Positions 25,862-35,663 of a stretch of DNA of 64,000 nt are shown piece by piece (the stretch's first letter is position 1; each line of letters begins with the position of its first letter). Below the pieces are notes generated by a model. That model was not told where the DNA came from. It saw nothing but the letters and a program-made list of their open reading frames with translations, and did no database searches. The stretch is from Theionarchaea archaeon (GTDB taxonomy: Archaea; Methanobacteriota_B; Thermococci; Methanofastidiosales; SZ-28-30), in assembly GCA_018992685.1 (NCBI GenBank), contig JACVGT010000014.1:1-64000 (forward strand), read 5' to 3'. The position numbers were made by a program, and so were the translations under genes.

Positions 25862-26037
25862 GCCTGTGGTACTTCCTGTCACTATTAAAGGTTACTCATA
25901 GAGGCACAGTGGTGGTTACAAATAGAACAAATCTAACCCAAAATGGTGTGTTGTACTCATGGAAAGGTCAGTAGGACGCTTGCACGTACTGTAGCAGAGA
26001 GTATCCTCGACCCAACTGATGAATGACCACCGACGAA

Positions 26038-26047
26038 AACTATTTAA
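26038..26047 (+). promoter_or_regulatory. TATA box, leaderless start at 26069
   Basis: ACTATTTAAT is centred 26 bases before the AOR start codon. Confidence 0.55.
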
Positions 26048-26068
26048 TCACGGAGAGAATATCACCCC

Positions 26069-27826
26069 ATGATTCACGGAAAAGGAGTCACCATAGATCT
26101 TTCCACGAAGAAAACTTCTTATGAACTTATAGAAAAAGATATTTCAAGTCAATTCTTGGGAGGAAATGGCACAGGAGCGTGTATCCTCTATCAAAAAATG
26201 AAACAAACCCAACCATTCTCTTCACAAAGTTGGATCATCTTTACGCCGGGTGTTCTAAATGGAAGTACCTTCCCCATGACTTCAAAGTGCGGTTTTTTTG
26301 GGCTATCTCCTCTTACGGGCGCCTTTGCAGAAAGCTACTTCGGAGCATCATTGGGCGTCTCTGTGAAATCACACGGGCTGGACTACATAGCCATCACTGG
26401 AAGGTCGGAGACCCTCTCCTACCTATTGATTGATCAGGATGTATCTATCGTGGAAGATCAGACCCTTAAGGGCGTACTAACCTCAGAATGCCAACACATA
26501 CTGAAAGAAAGACACCATGGCTCCTGCGCGTGTATTGGCCCTGCAGGTGAAAACCTGGTGAAATTCGCTGCCATTGTTGGAGACAAGAGGCAGGCAGGCA
26601 GAACTGGGCTCGGAGCTGTTCTGGGCAGCAAGAACCTCAAGGCAATAGTTGTAGTCCCGCGGAAGATTGAGTATGATCACCAGAGAGTAAAGGAAGTGAG
26701 AAAAAAGTGTGTCAAAGGATTTCTGGAGGGAGAAGGATACCCTGCCTATCAGGGATACCATTCTCTGGGAACAGGTAAATCCATTAACCCTTTTTCAGAT
26801 CTATGGGGCATTCTACCCACAGAGAATTTTGAACAGAGCCAGTTCGACAGGGCCTCCAAGATTGACACAACTGGCTGGATCAAGGAAGTAACTAAAAGCA
26901 CGGGGTGTCACGGGTGTATGATTGCCTGTGGAAAAGTATTCAAAGGGGTATCTGATCCTGAATTAGAAACATTGTTTGCTCTGGGATCAAATTTGCTCTG
27001 TGACGATGTGGATGTCATAGCAGAGGCTACCAGACTTTGTGACGAGTACGGGATGGACACGATTTCCATGGGAGGCGTTCTGGGATACATGATGAGCCTC
27101 TCAAAGGAGGGTGTAATTACAGAGAATATCCCGTTTGGTGATGGCGACACCATCCTTTCGTTGATCAAGAAGACCGCTGCCAGGGAAGGGCTGGGAAATG
27201 ACCTGGCAGAGGGAGTGCGTACTCTCAGTGACATCTACAGGAATCAATATCACGCCATTCATGTACTGGGGTTAGAACCCCCAGCCTATGATGTCAGAGG
27301 CATAAAGGGGATGGCCCTGTCTTTTATGACCTCTCCCAGGGGTGCATGCCACTTGCGATCTAGTGCGTACACGGTGGAATTCTCCGGTGTCTGGAAGCAG
27401 TTCACTACTGACCGCTTCTCTTCTGAGGATAAGGGATATGTAGCGTGGATGGAGAATTTGATGGCTGTCCATGATATTCTGGGAACCTGCAAATTCACCA
27501 GAGATTTCTATTTGCCTGGTATTATGAGTGAAATGCTGGAGGCCTACACAGGAATCAATCTCAGGCCTGAAGAACTCATTACCATCGGAGAGAGAACCTT
27601 CAATGTTGAATGGATGTTCAATATTCGAAATGGCGTCGTAATGGACAGGTTGCCTGTGAAATTTGGGACACCCATTGCGGAGGGACCTTCGAAGGGTGCT
27701 TTCATATCAGAAGAAGATGTAGCCCGGATGAAGAGAGATTACTTCAAGGCACGAGGTTGGGATGATGATGGGATACCGACAGAGAAGACGAAACAGAGGT
27801 TGGGGTTAACCTTCCTTTCTGCATAG
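26069..27826 (+). CDS. aor: tungsten-dependent aldehyde:ferredoxin oxidoreductase
   Basis: A 585-residue AOR-family enzyme that oxidises aldehydes to acids (or runs in reverse) with ferredoxin. It shows the N-terminal pterin-binding domain (TPGVLNGSTFPMTSKCGFFGLSP), GLDYIAITG, and the cluster ligands CHGCMIAC (CX2CX3C) with the distant Cys in LGTCKFTRDF. Length is close to the Pyrococcus enzyme. The tungstopterin cofactor is a family property. It may feed acids to the PaaK-like ligase nearby or detoxify aldehydes from peptide fermentation. Monocistronic. Confidence 0.93.
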   Translation: MIHGKGVTIDLSTKKTSYELIEKDISSQFLGGNGTGACILYQKMKQTQPFSSQSWIIFTPGVLNGSTFPMTSKCGFFGLSPLTGAFAESYFGASLGVSVKSHGLDYIAITGRSETLSYLLIDQDVSIVEDQTLKGVLTSECQHILKERHHGSCACIGPAGENLVKFAAIVGDKRQAGRTGLGAVLGSKNLKAIVVVPRKIEYDHQRVKEVRKKCVKGFLEGEGYPAYQGYHSLGTGKSINPFSDLWGILPTENFEQSQFDRASKIDTTGWIKEVTKSTGCHGCMIACGKVFKGVSDPELETLFALGSNLLCDDVDVIAEATRLCDEYGMDTISMGGVLGYMMSLSKEGVITENIPFGDGDTILSLIKKTAAREGLGNDLAEGVRTLSDIYRNQYHAIHVLGLEPPAYDVRGIKGMALSFMTSPRGACHLRSSAYTVEFSGVWKQFTTDRFSSEDKGYVAWMENLMAVHDILGTCKFTRDFYLPGIMSEMLEAYTGINLRPEELITIGERTFNVEWMFNIRNGVVMDRLPVKFGTPIAEGPSKGAFISEEDVARMKRDYFKARGWDDDGIPTEKTKQRLGLTFLSA

Positions 27827-27827
27827 C

Positions 27828-28202
27828 CTAGAGAATACCCAATTTCCTTCGATTTTCTTCTGTATCTCCATATACTCTCCACTGCGACACCAGCCCACTG
27901 CGAATAGTGGCAGTCCAGATGGCAGGTCCATCTAAAACCTTTTCTAAGCATTCAGAATGTCCAACCATTATCACCAGGTCATCCCTGGATTCTACTCTTG
28001 AAAACACGTTGCGATAGTCCGGATATCGGTGAAAGAACGTCTTCCAACCCTGTGTCATCTCTTCCTTTCCAGATACTGTCTCCCCTGAAGCATCAATAAA
28101 GGTGTGGTCTTCTGTCATCAACTCACTGAGGTTCTTGAGATCCTGACTATTTATATACTCATTGAATAAGAGTGCTACTGTTTTGGGGTCTGAGAATTTC
28201 AT
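27828..28202 (-). CDS. SnoaL-like / NTF2-fold protein
   Basis: The 124-residue protein has the cone-shaped NTF2-like pattern: an N-terminal helix pair (VALLFNEYINSQDLKNLSELMTEDHTFID), GKEEMTQGWKTFFHRYPDY, and C-terminal strands ending WRVYGDTEENRRKLG. Such proteins are ligand-binding or polyketide-cyclase-like; the function is not predictable. ATG 28202 is served by a CTTAAG box about 28 bases upstream. It converges with aor, with one base between the stops. Confidence 0.8.
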   Translation of the reverse strand: MKFSDPKTVALLFNEYINSQDLKNLSELMTEDHTFIDASGETVSGKEEMTQGWKTFFHRYPDYRNVFSRVESRDDLVIMVGHSECLEKVLDGPAIWTATIRSGLVSQWRVYGDTEENRRKLGIL

Positions 28203-28276
28203 GGGTATGGATGACTCCCTGTCTTCTTAAGTGCTTGGCCTGTGAACCAGTTCAGACTTTATCATTTATCACAAAA

Positions 28277-28288
28277 TCTTTTTAAGTC
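28277..28288 (+). promoter_or_regulatory. TATA box of the PaaK-like gene
   Basis: TCTTTTTAAGTC predicts a start near 28309, which leaves about 20 bases with GAGGTGA before ATG 28329 and argues against the in-frame ATGs at 28242 and 28299. Confidence 0.5.
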
Positions 28289-28328
28289 ACAGGAAAAAAT
28301 GAACAAGATTGACGAAAGAGGTGACTCA

Positions 28329-29597
28329 ATGTGGAAAGCCTTCTATTACCTGCCTGCAGCGTACAGGAATCAATTTCTAACTCCCAAGGCCTTGAAAGCC
28401 CTGCAGGAAAAACGGCTGAAATACCTGGTTGACCTTGCATATAGAAATACGTCTTTGTACAGATCAAAATTCAAGGCCGCTGGCATAACTCCCTCAGACA
28501 TTACTACCCTTGATGATATCACAAAAATCCCACTAGTTAGAAAACAAGAAATAAAGGCGTCCTTTCCGGAGGGAATGGTCACGCCTGGATTCTCAGAAGC
28601 CAACTGTAAGGTGGGAACAACGTCAGGAACTTCCGGCAATATTCTAAGGATTCTCTTTGATTATGAAGCCTGGAGCCGCCTCAACGCTGTAGCCTTGAGG
28701 AACTACTTCGCTCACGGGGTCAGGCCATGGCATAGATTCTGTATAGTGTGTAGCTCTCCTGCTGAGTACGAGAGTGTTTCTGCATCACCATTCTCCAGAA
28801 CTGTTGGTATACTTGAAAAGGAGCCTGAATCGCTGGCGGAAGATATCCGTATCATAAATCCTTTTGTAGTGGGAGCACATCCCACGACGCTCGTTGGACT
28901 ATGCAAAGCAATTGAAAAAACCGATATCTCAGGGATTCAACCAGGTATCGTCCTGATCGGTGGAGAGGTAGCCTACCCCTCCTGGAGAGAATACATAGAG
29001 AAGACACTCAAAACTACAACAATAAACAAATATGGGGCTACGGAGGTGAATTCCATTGCGTGGGAATGCAGTCACGGTAGCATGCATCTAGATGCAGATT
29101 CTGTCATTGTAGAATTCATAAAAGAGGGTGAACAGGTGGCCCCTGGTGAGCTAGGAGAAGTGGTGGTAACAAACTTGTGGAATGTGGCCATGCCCTTCAT
29201 CAGATACCGGCTGGGCGACGTTGCTGTACCTTTGGACGAACTCTGTTCGTGCGGCCGAGGTCTGCCTATCATTAAAGAACTTGAAGGAAGACTTGATGAT
29301 GTCATTGTATTGCCTTCCAAGGAACTGGTACCTAGTACCAGGATATGTCCACTGTTTCATAGGATACCTCAAGTGGCAGAATTCGGCATAGTCCAGGATA
29401 GCATCTCTCATGTTGCCATACGGATTGTCCCCCATGGTGAGTTCACGGAACATGCGGAGAGCACCCTGCGGACCAGAATACAGAATGTTCTCGGCAGCTC
29501 CGTGGACATCGATATCACAGTTGTGGATCAGCTGGAACGTACCACAAGCAGCAAATTCAAAAGAATTCGACGCACCTTTGATGTGCAGGTCTTGTGA
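28329..29597 (+). CDS. phenylacetate-CoA ligase/F390 synthetase-like adenylate-forming enzyme
   Basis: A 422-residue ANL-superfamily protein: the AMP-binding loop GTTSGTSGN, YGATE, and the RYRLGD motif are all present, with the compact C-terminal domain of PaaK-type enzymes. PaaK relatives activate aryl acids to CoA thioesters, or adenylylate F420 to F390 in methanogens; the sequence alone does not decide. A GAGGTGA site 6 bases before ATG 28329 supports that start. The neighbouring aor gene, on the same strand 0.5 kb upstream, could supply an acid substrate, but they are separate units. Confidence 0.9.
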   Translation: MWKAFYYLPAAYRNQFLTPKALKALQEKRLKYLVDLAYRNTSLYRSKFKAAGITPSDITTLDDITKIPLVRKQEIKASFPEGMVTPGFSEANCKVGTTSGTSGNILRILFDYEAWSRLNAVALRNYFAHGVRPWHRFCIVCSSPAEYESVSASPFSRTVGILEKEPESLAEDIRIINPFVVGAHPTTLVGLCKAIEKTDISGIQPGIVLIGGEVAYPSWREYIEKTLKTTTINKYGATEVNSIAWECSHGSMHLDADSVIVEFIKEGEQVAPGELGEVVVTNLWNVAMPFIRYRLGDVAVPLDELCSCGRGLPIIKELEGRLDDVIVLPSKELVPSTRICPLFHRIPQVAEFGIVQDSISHVAIRIVPHGEFTEHAESTLRTRIQNVLGSSVDIDITVVDQLERTTSSKFKRIRRTFDVQVL

Positions 29598-29721
29598 GGG
29601 TCTCCCCTTTGACGATGGAGACATCGCAGAAGTACAGTCATTGTAGGGCTTTGCGGGTTAGAGGAAGAAATATGGGAGCCAGCGGGTGTGTCAGTATCAA
29701 GTAAGACCTGAAAGAACCAAA

Positions 29722-29731
29722 GTTTTTAAAA
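29722..29731 (+). promoter_or_regulatory. TATA box, leaderless GTG start at 29754
   Basis: GTTTTTAAAA is centred 27 bases before GTG 29754. Confidence 0.5.
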
Positions 29732-29753
29732 GACACCAATACCAGGTGGCAAG

Positions 29754-32264
29754 GTGACATTCCTGAAGAGAGCACATGCAATCCCCTTGCGCACAGGTAC
29801 AGCAGTGGTAGCAGCTGCACTAGTTGCAGCAATAGTTGTAGGATTGAATGAACCTCTCATTGCTGGACTCTCCTGGCTGAGAATGCAGGTCTATGAGAAC
29901 TCTTTGGGGTTTCTGGGAATCCTGGTGCTCGTAGTGGTAATCGGCGTGATCCTTTCTCTCAAATCACGGAAAGTCTTGCCCATTGTACTGTCTGCGTTCA
30001 TCACATTCTGTGTGGTGTTCAATGCCTTTGCCAGCTACCAGGAAGTTCTCAAGTTCGGGATTAACCAAGATGTCTTTACCGGGCTGGTCAGCATTCTGCT
30101 CCATTCTGCTGCCTTTCCTCTCCTCATACTACAGGTAGACATTACTCTGTCTGCACTTCTGGGATTGGCGGCTATTGGAATCATGGTGATAAAGGGGTTC
30201 ATCATAACTAGGAAGTGGATAGAAACCTCTCTTCTGCAACAAGGTATCCTCAGCTTTGCCTTCGGCTTCGGGGTGACAGCTTTTTCGACGTTTCTCCTGG
30301 CAGCTCTCCAGTTGTTAACAGTACGGAATGTCTTGTTATGTGACGCAGCCTTCTTTTGCGCGGTTGCTCTGATTCCATCCCGGAGGTTCAGGCTTCCAGA
30401 CATAGAACCACCTCTATTAGACCATGAAAAGAAGTGGTGGAGGATCATTGGAATCGTCCTGGTGGCTGGGCTGCTATATGCTGTATTGTTTCCCCCATTG
30501 GAATGGGATTCTCTTGCCTATCAGGCCTATTACTCACGGTTGGTGTATCAACACGGGGGCCTTCCGGTAATCTTTGGTCCCTCAATTGGGATCGAAATGA
30601 GTGCCGCATATCCGCCTGCATACCAGATGCTGGGATGTTACACCTACATCTTTTCAGGAGAACCCAGCGCCCAGCTCTTGAGTGTTCTCGGCTACACAGC
30701 AGGAATCCTGAGCCTGCTGGTAACATTCTTGTTCTCCAGCCTGGTTCTTCCTTCACACAGGATCTATGCGGTTCTTGCTGCTGTGGCAGTGCCCTTCTTT
30801 CTTGGATTCTCTGCCTCCCCTCACTATATGACTCTGCTAATTTTCTTCAATGGGCTCTTTTTGTTTTATGTAACGAGTTATGTCCTGACCAGGAATGTGA
30901 CTTCTTTATATCTGAGCGTCATTTTTCTGGGAGCAGCCTGTCTCACCAGCTATCTGGCCCTGGCCTCAGTTTTGATTCTGGTCATTGCATACATAAGGCG
31001 AAAATTCCCTCTGAAAGCTTTCTTTTTGCCTGCTGTAATCGGCTCACCCCCCTTGCTGAGAAATTTCTACTATACTGGAAATCCTCTGTTCCCCCTTTTC
31101 GGACTGGGGCGCCAGCTGCAGAATCCGTTGTGGGAATCCAATACGAGTCATTTTCAGACCCAGACGATTTATGCGGGATTAGATGTGTTGTCACCCTTTT
31201 CTATTCTGGATTTTCTCATGAACAGAATTAGTTCAGTCCGCCCTCTACTCCCCCTAGTCATCGTGGTTGGTGTGATATTCCTCGTTCTTGTCAGGCCCAA
31301 GACAGAGGAAAAGAAATGGCTTGTAGTGTGGTTTCTGGCCTGCATTGTAATCTTTCTGGTGAGACCCACCTTTGATCGGTACTTGCTGGTGTACATCCCC
31401 GTGTATGCGACGTTCTTTGCCTGGCTCATCTACAAGTGTGAAGTCCTTTCTTTCAGAACACTGAAGTACTCTCTCCAGTTTGCGCTGGCAGTCTCGTTAT
31501 GTATTGTCGCCCTGGGAATAGCTATTACAGGTCCTTTGATGGTAGCGTCTCATGTAAAGCAATTCCCTGATCAACCCCTTGATGATTGGGCATACGTACG
31601 ACAGTTCTACCCCCATGATACGCCCTGCTGGCGTTACCTCAACGAGAACACTCCCCCAGGGATGTATGTGGCAACCTATGATATTAGATACTACTACATT
31701 GATCAGGAAATATTTCCCCTGGATGGGCTGAAATCTCTTCCCTTGTATGATATGGACTACCAGGAGGCTCTTACCTTTCTGGAAGAACATGGCGTGGCAT
31801 ACTGGTTCAGCTCGCGGTGGACATCTCCAGCAGATGAGACATGTCCCCACGCGTACTACGATAATCCATTGACTCCCTATCTCGGGAGCGATGTGCTTCC
31901 TTTGGTATTCGTCTCTGGTCAGTCAGCAGTGTATAATGTAGGAAAGAAACGAATTGACTACCAGGAACTCTTGACCACGGAGAATGTGTTGTACCCTGTA
32001 TTTGGATATGAATATAGATTTAGTCAGGGAAATATGGTATACTTTGACATTCCTGGAGATTTTCAGGGAAAAGTGATAGTCCTTCGCTTCTCCACAGGTG
32101 TAAGGGCATCATTGCATGGAGGTCACGCAGCCTCCCCCTTGCTCCTCGGAGATACACTTTACAGGACAGAAGGCGAATCCATGGTCTTCATCGCATATTC
32201 TGGGAAATATACTCTGTACCTCGAATCTGAGGGACCCTTCACTGTGCTGGTTTCTATCACCTAG
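29754..32264 (+). CDS. ArnT/PMT-like membrane glycosyltransferase
   Basis: The 836-residue protein has about 13 membrane segments spread through residues 15-600 and a soluble C-terminal domain of about 230 residues outside the membrane. The loop LEWDSLAYQAYYSRLVYQHG carries the acidic residue typical of family 39/ArnT-type GT-C transferases, which use lipid-linked sugars. It probably glycosylates surface proteins or lipids. The GTG start is placed by the TATA box; there is no SD. Acceptor unknown. Confidence 0.8.
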   Translation: MTFLKRAHAIPLRTGTAVVAAALVAAIVVGLNEPLIAGLSWLRMQVYENSLGFLGILVLVVVIGVILSLKSRKVLPIVLSAFITFCVVFNAFASYQEVLKFGINQDVFTGLVSILLHSAAFPLLILQVDITLSALLGLAAIGIMVIKGFIITRKWIETSLLQQGILSFAFGFGVTAFSTFLLAALQLLTVRNVLLCDAAFFCAVALIPSRRFRLPDIEPPLLDHEKKWWRIIGIVLVAGLLYAVLFPPLEWDSLAYQAYYSRLVYQHGGLPVIFGPSIGIEMSAAYPPAYQMLGCYTYIFSGEPSAQLLSVLGYTAGILSLLVTFLFSSLVLPSHRIYAVLAAVAVPFFLGFSASPHYMTLLIFFNGLFLFYVTSYVLTRNVTSLYLSVIFLGAACLTSYLALASVLILVIAYIRRKFPLKAFFLPAVIGSPPLLRNFYYTGNPLFPLFGLGRQLQNPLWESNTSHFQTQTIYAGLDVLSPFSILDFLMNRISSVRPLLPLVIVVGVIFLVLVRPKTEEKKWLVVWFLACIVIFLVRPTFDRYLLVYIPVYATFFAWLIYKCEVLSFRTLKYSLQFALAVSLCIVALGIAITGPLMVASHVKQFPDQPLDDWAYVRQFYPHDTPCWRYLNENTPPGMYVATYDIRYYYIDQEIFPLDGLKSLPLYDMDYQEALTFLEEHGVAYWFSSRWTSPADETCPHAYYDNPLTPYLGSDVLPLVFVSGQSAVYNVGKKRIDYQELLTTENVLYPVFGYEYRFSQGNMVYFDIPGDFQGKVIVLRFSTGVRASLHGGHAASPLLLGDTLYRTEGESMVFIAYSGKYTLYLESEGPFTVLVSIT

Positions 32265-32322
32265 CTTCAGGAATCGGTCCTGGTATGGAGCTTTCAAGAT
32301 TCTCTGTGGCATTCATGAAAAG

Positions 32323-32333
32323 ACTTATATAAG
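32323..32333 (+). promoter_or_regulatory. TATA box of the tldD-tldE operon
   Basis: ACTTATATAAG lies about 34 bases before ATG 32362, within the short gap after the ArnT-like gene. Confidence 0.55.
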
Positions 32334-32361
32334 GGACTGCCTGTTTCAAATCTGTGATTCC

Positions 32362-33768
32362 ATGGATGAAGATTGTGCAGAGTTTGCCGTGGATGCAGCC
32401 TCCACTCTAGGAGCCTCATTTGCTGATGCCAGGTTTGAACGCCAGGAAAGAACTGATATTGTGCTCAAGAACGGTGGGCTCGATGCTGTATCTACTATCG
32501 TCAGCGAAGGCATTGGGATCAGGGTTATCACTTCGAGGGGAATTGGATTCTCCTCAACCAATGACCTGAGCAAAGTGAGTGTACGCAGGACGGTGAAGGA
32601 GGCATTCAGGCAGGCGGAATCCTGCAGGAGAAAGACTCCTCCTCGGCTTTCAGATGAGAAGAGAGCCACTGCAACATGGGAAGTCCCTCAGAAAGAGAAC
32701 CTCTCTGACATCGATGTCCAGGAAAAGGTAGCCCGCCTCATAGAGGAGGATGAAACGATCTCTTCATCAGGAGATATCCCTGCCAGGATGCTTATTTTTG
32801 CTGATAGACAGCTTGAGAAGGTTACTGTAACTTCTGAAGGGACAAGGATTACCGGGATTCTGCCTGTGCTGCTCTGTTCATACTTTCTCACAGTGAAATG
32901 CGGCAACCAAGTGGAGCAGAGTGTGAGACGGTTTGGCTATACAGGGGGATGGGAAGGGTTTAGCCAGTTTGACATAGCAGAAGATGGGCTACACGAAGTG
33001 GAGATTCTGCAGAGGCTCATGAAGGAAGGGAAGAAATCTCCCCGTGGTACCATGGACCTGGTTGTTGGACCTGACGTCATCGGTATTATCTGTCATGAGA
33101 GCTGCGGCCATCCCATGGAGGCAGATCGGATCCTGGGTAGGGAAGCTTCTCAGGCAGGAGCATCTTTCATGAACCAGCAGCTTCTGGGAACCCGTGTTGG
33201 CTCAGATGAGGTAACAGTTGCAGAAGATCCCACCATTGAACACAGCTTCGGCTACTATGCGTATGACGATGAAGGTGTAAAATCCAGGAGACGTTTCCTC
33301 TACAAGGATGGGATAATCAACCAGTTCTTGCACAACAGGGAATCTGCAGCACGAATGGGGACTACCAGCAATGGAGCAGCCAGGAGTTCAGGGTACAACA
33401 GAGAGGCAATCGTGAGAATGGCCAATACATATCTGCTTCCTGGAGAGTACAGTCAGGAAGAACTGATTGAGGGCATCAACCATGGAATATACATGAAATC
33501 GTATACTGAGTGGAATATAGATGACAAACGGTATAATCAGAGATACATAGGAAGAGAGGCATACTGTATTGAACATGGTGAGATAACACATATGGTGAAA
33601 AGGCCAACCCTGGAGATCACCACTCCCGGATTTTGGAAGGCTGTGGATGCTCGAGGGAATGACCTCGTGTTCAGGGCGGGGAATTGTGGAAAAGGAGATC
33701 CTATCCAGGAGATGGATGTGCTGTACGGTGGACCCACTACCAGGCTGCGAGGAGTTTTCATGAGGTGA
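32362..33768 (+). CDS. tldD: TldD metalloprotease subunit
   Basis: The 468-residue protein carries the zinc site HESCGH (His245, Glu246, His250) in IICHESCGHPMEAD and conserved GTTSNGAARSSGYNREAIVRMANTY-like sequence near residue 340. TldD works with TldE to cleave small peptides; in bacteria the pair processes microcin B17 and CcdA. The longer frame back to 32116 lies inside the preceding gene and before the promoter, so ATG 32362 is chosen. Stop and the tldE start are four bases apart. Confidence 0.94.
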   Translation: MDEDCAEFAVDAASTLGASFADARFERQERTDIVLKNGGLDAVSTIVSEGIGIRVITSRGIGFSSTNDLSKVSVRRTVKEAFRQAESCRRKTPPRLSDEKRATATWEVPQKENLSDIDVQEKVARLIEEDETISSSGDIPARMLIFADRQLEKVTVTSEGTRITGILPVLLCSYFLTVKCGNQVEQSVRRFGYTGGWEGFSQFDIAEDGLHEVEILQRLMKEGKKSPRGTMDLVVGPDVIGIICHESCGHPMEADRILGREASQAGASFMNQQLLGTRVGSDEVTVAEDPTIEHSFGYYAYDDEGVKSRRRFLYKDGIINQFLHNRESAARMGTTSNGAARSSGYNREAIVRMANTYLLPGEYSQEELIEGINHGIYMKSYTEWNIDDKRYNQRYIGREAYCIEHGEITHMVKRPTLEITTPGFWKAVDARGNDLVFRAGNCGKGDPIQEMDVLYGGPTTRLRGVFMR

Positions 33769-33772
33769 TGTG

Positions 33773-35095
33773 ATGACGGACCATACGAGATGTGCAGTGA
33801 AAAAAGCGCTTGAACACGGAGCAACAGATGTCATTGCCAAGGAAATTACGCGCCGTAACCAGCAGGTGCGATTCTCCAATAATGAGATCGACATAGCCAA
33901 GACGTGGTATGAGACCGTGCTGAAGATATTTCTTGTGCATGAGAAAAGAGTTGTACTCACAGAAATCAGTAATTTTGACACTCTTGATGAGACGCTGAGC
34001 CGGGCACTAAGACTGGCCAGAATCAGTAGGGAAAATCCGGAATACAGGGGAATTGCTGAAGGTCCCTTTGAGTATCCAGAGACCAAGAGCGATTCCAGAT
34101 TGAAGAAGATCACAGATCACACAGATTACATCATGGCTGCCATTAACAAAGCTATTGAGCAGGCTGAGACTACGTTTGGCACTCTGCAGATAATAAATGA
34201 GACTATGGCACTGTCAACCTCACGGAATGTGGAAGTTCACGATGAGAAGGCGTCCATTGAGCTTTCTATCCGGGCATTCTCTCAGAAGGAGGCTTCTGGG
34301 CATAGCGTGACCTGTTCTTCTACACTCAAAGGATTCAATCCTGAGAAAGCGGGGGAAGAAGCAGGTGAGTATGCCCGCCTTGCCAGAAATCCTGAACAGG
34401 GAAAAGAAGGTACATACGATGTTGTGTTCTCCCCTCTCTTTGTGGGATCTATTTTGAACTACTCCACTGACATGATTTCTGCATTCAGCGTCTTGGCAGG
34501 ACGCTCCATGTACGGGGGGAAAATCGGGGAGAAGGTTGCCTCGGAGGCCGTCACTGTTGTGGATACGCCCGCAGGATTCAACAGAGTGATGGTTGATGAT
34601 GAAGGAGTTCCAACCAGAGACACTATTCTGATTGACAAGGGAGAACTGAGAACCTATCTTCACAATACGTCAACAGCTAGAGCGATGAACACAGAAACCA
34701 CAGCCAATGCCGGATTGGTAAAGCCAGAACCGCTGAATATCTGGATGCATCCGGGAGGGTATAGCAGTGAGGCACTTTTCCAGAGTGTCGAGAATGGGTT
34801 GTATCTCACAAATACCTGGTACACTCGGTTCCAGAACATGCAGACTGGAGACTTCTCCACCATACCGCGTGATGCTATCCTCGTTATTAAGAAAGGAGAA
34901 ATCGCCGGGTCTATAAAGAATATTAGGGTTTCAGACAATATGCTGCAGCTTTATCTGAACATGGAAGCTGTGGGGAAGGAACAAAAGGTGGTTCACTGGT
35001 GGGCTGAAGTGCAATTCCCGTGTTTTGCGTCTCATGTACTGGTCCGAAACGTCCACATTACTCGATCGACAGAATCAACGAGTCCATCACAGTAG
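33773..35095 (+). CDS. pmbA: TldE/PmbA, partner of TldD
   Basis: A 440-residue TldE-type protein: shared fold with TldD (ARRNQQVRFSNNEID-like N-terminus, VDDEGVPTRDTILIDKGELRTYLHNTSTARAMN near 300), but no HExxxH, as usual for TldE. It is the non-metal-binding partner in the heterodimer. ATG 33773 follows GAGGTGAT; a GTG at 33770 is in frame. The pair could mature a ribosomally made peptide, but the tandem peptide ORF at 45759 is 10 kb away and no link is visible. Confidence 0.92.
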   Translation: MTDHTRCAVKKALEHGATDVIAKEITRRNQQVRFSNNEIDIAKTWYETVLKIFLVHEKRVVLTEISNFDTLDETLSRALRLARISRENPEYRGIAEGPFEYPETKSDSRLKKITDHTDYIMAAINKAIEQAETTFGTLQIINETMALSTSRNVEVHDEKASIELSIRAFSQKEASGHSVTCSSTLKGFNPEKAGEEAGEYARLARNPEQGKEGTYDVVFSPLFVGSILNYSTDMISAFSVLAGRSMYGGKIGEKVASEAVTVVDTPAGFNRVMVDDEGVPTRDTILIDKGELRTYLHNTSTARAMNTETTANAGLVKPEPLNIWMHPGGYSSEALFQSVENGLYLTNTWYTRFQNMQTGDFSTIPRDAILVIKKGEIAGSIKNIRVSDNMLQLYLNMEAVGKEQKVVHWWAEVQFPCFASHVLVRNVHITRSTESTSPSQ

Positions 35096-35108
35096 CTGAA
35101 TGTTGACC

Positions 35109-35663
35109 TCACGTCGAGTTGTCCAAGTCATCGTCAAGAACCAGAACTCTGTCTCTTGTTGCTCCAGGAGGAATTTCAAACTGAGGTGTCAGGGTTCTGA
35201 TAACCTTTGCAGGGACTCCGGCAGCCAGTACATGGTCGGGAATGTCTCCCGTCACTACCGCTCCCGCTCCTATTACTGCGTATTCTCCCACAGTTACTCC
35301 GGGGAGGAGTGTGGCTCCTGTTCCAATCCAGCTGCCCTTTTTTATCAGCACTGGGTTCACAACTCTGGGGCCCAGATACTCGTACAGGGGCAACGTAGGG
35401 TTACTGTGGGCAAAAATAGTTGCTCTCGGGCTTATCGTTACATCATCTTCGAGAATGACACTGTGAGGTTCCACTGGATCTATCAAAACATCATGGGCGA
35501 TCTTGACCCTGTTCCCTACAACTACTCCTCGTAGACGATGAAGGAAAGCATTGACTCCGACAAAGGGAGAAATCATGGCCAGCCTCAGCAGAAAATAAGT
35601 GTACAGCATGTGCTTGTGCTTCCAGGCGTATCGGGCCAGCCGTTTCCTATCTGTAGAGTTCAT
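35109..35663 (-). CDS. left-handed beta-helix acyltransferase
   Basis: The 184-residue protein has hexapeptide repeats across its C-terminal half (VLIKKGSWIGTGATLLPGVTVGEYAVIGAGAVVTGDI), with the likely catalytic His in TIFAHSNP and the closing GVPAKVIR, as in maltose or galactoside O-acetyltransferases. It probably acetylates a sugar. The start ATG 35663 lies 17 bases inside the end of the deacetylase gene, so the two are one operon. Confidence 0.88.
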   Translation of the reverse strand: MNSTDRKRLARYAWKHKHMLYTYFLLRLAMISPFVGVNAFLHRLRGVVVGNRVKIAHDVLIDPVEPHSVILEDDVTISPRATIFAHSNPTLPLYEYLGPRVVNPVLIKKGSWIGTGATLLPGVTVGEYAVIGAGAVVTGDIPDHVLAAGVPAKVIRTLTPQFEIPPGATRDRVLVLDDDLDNST

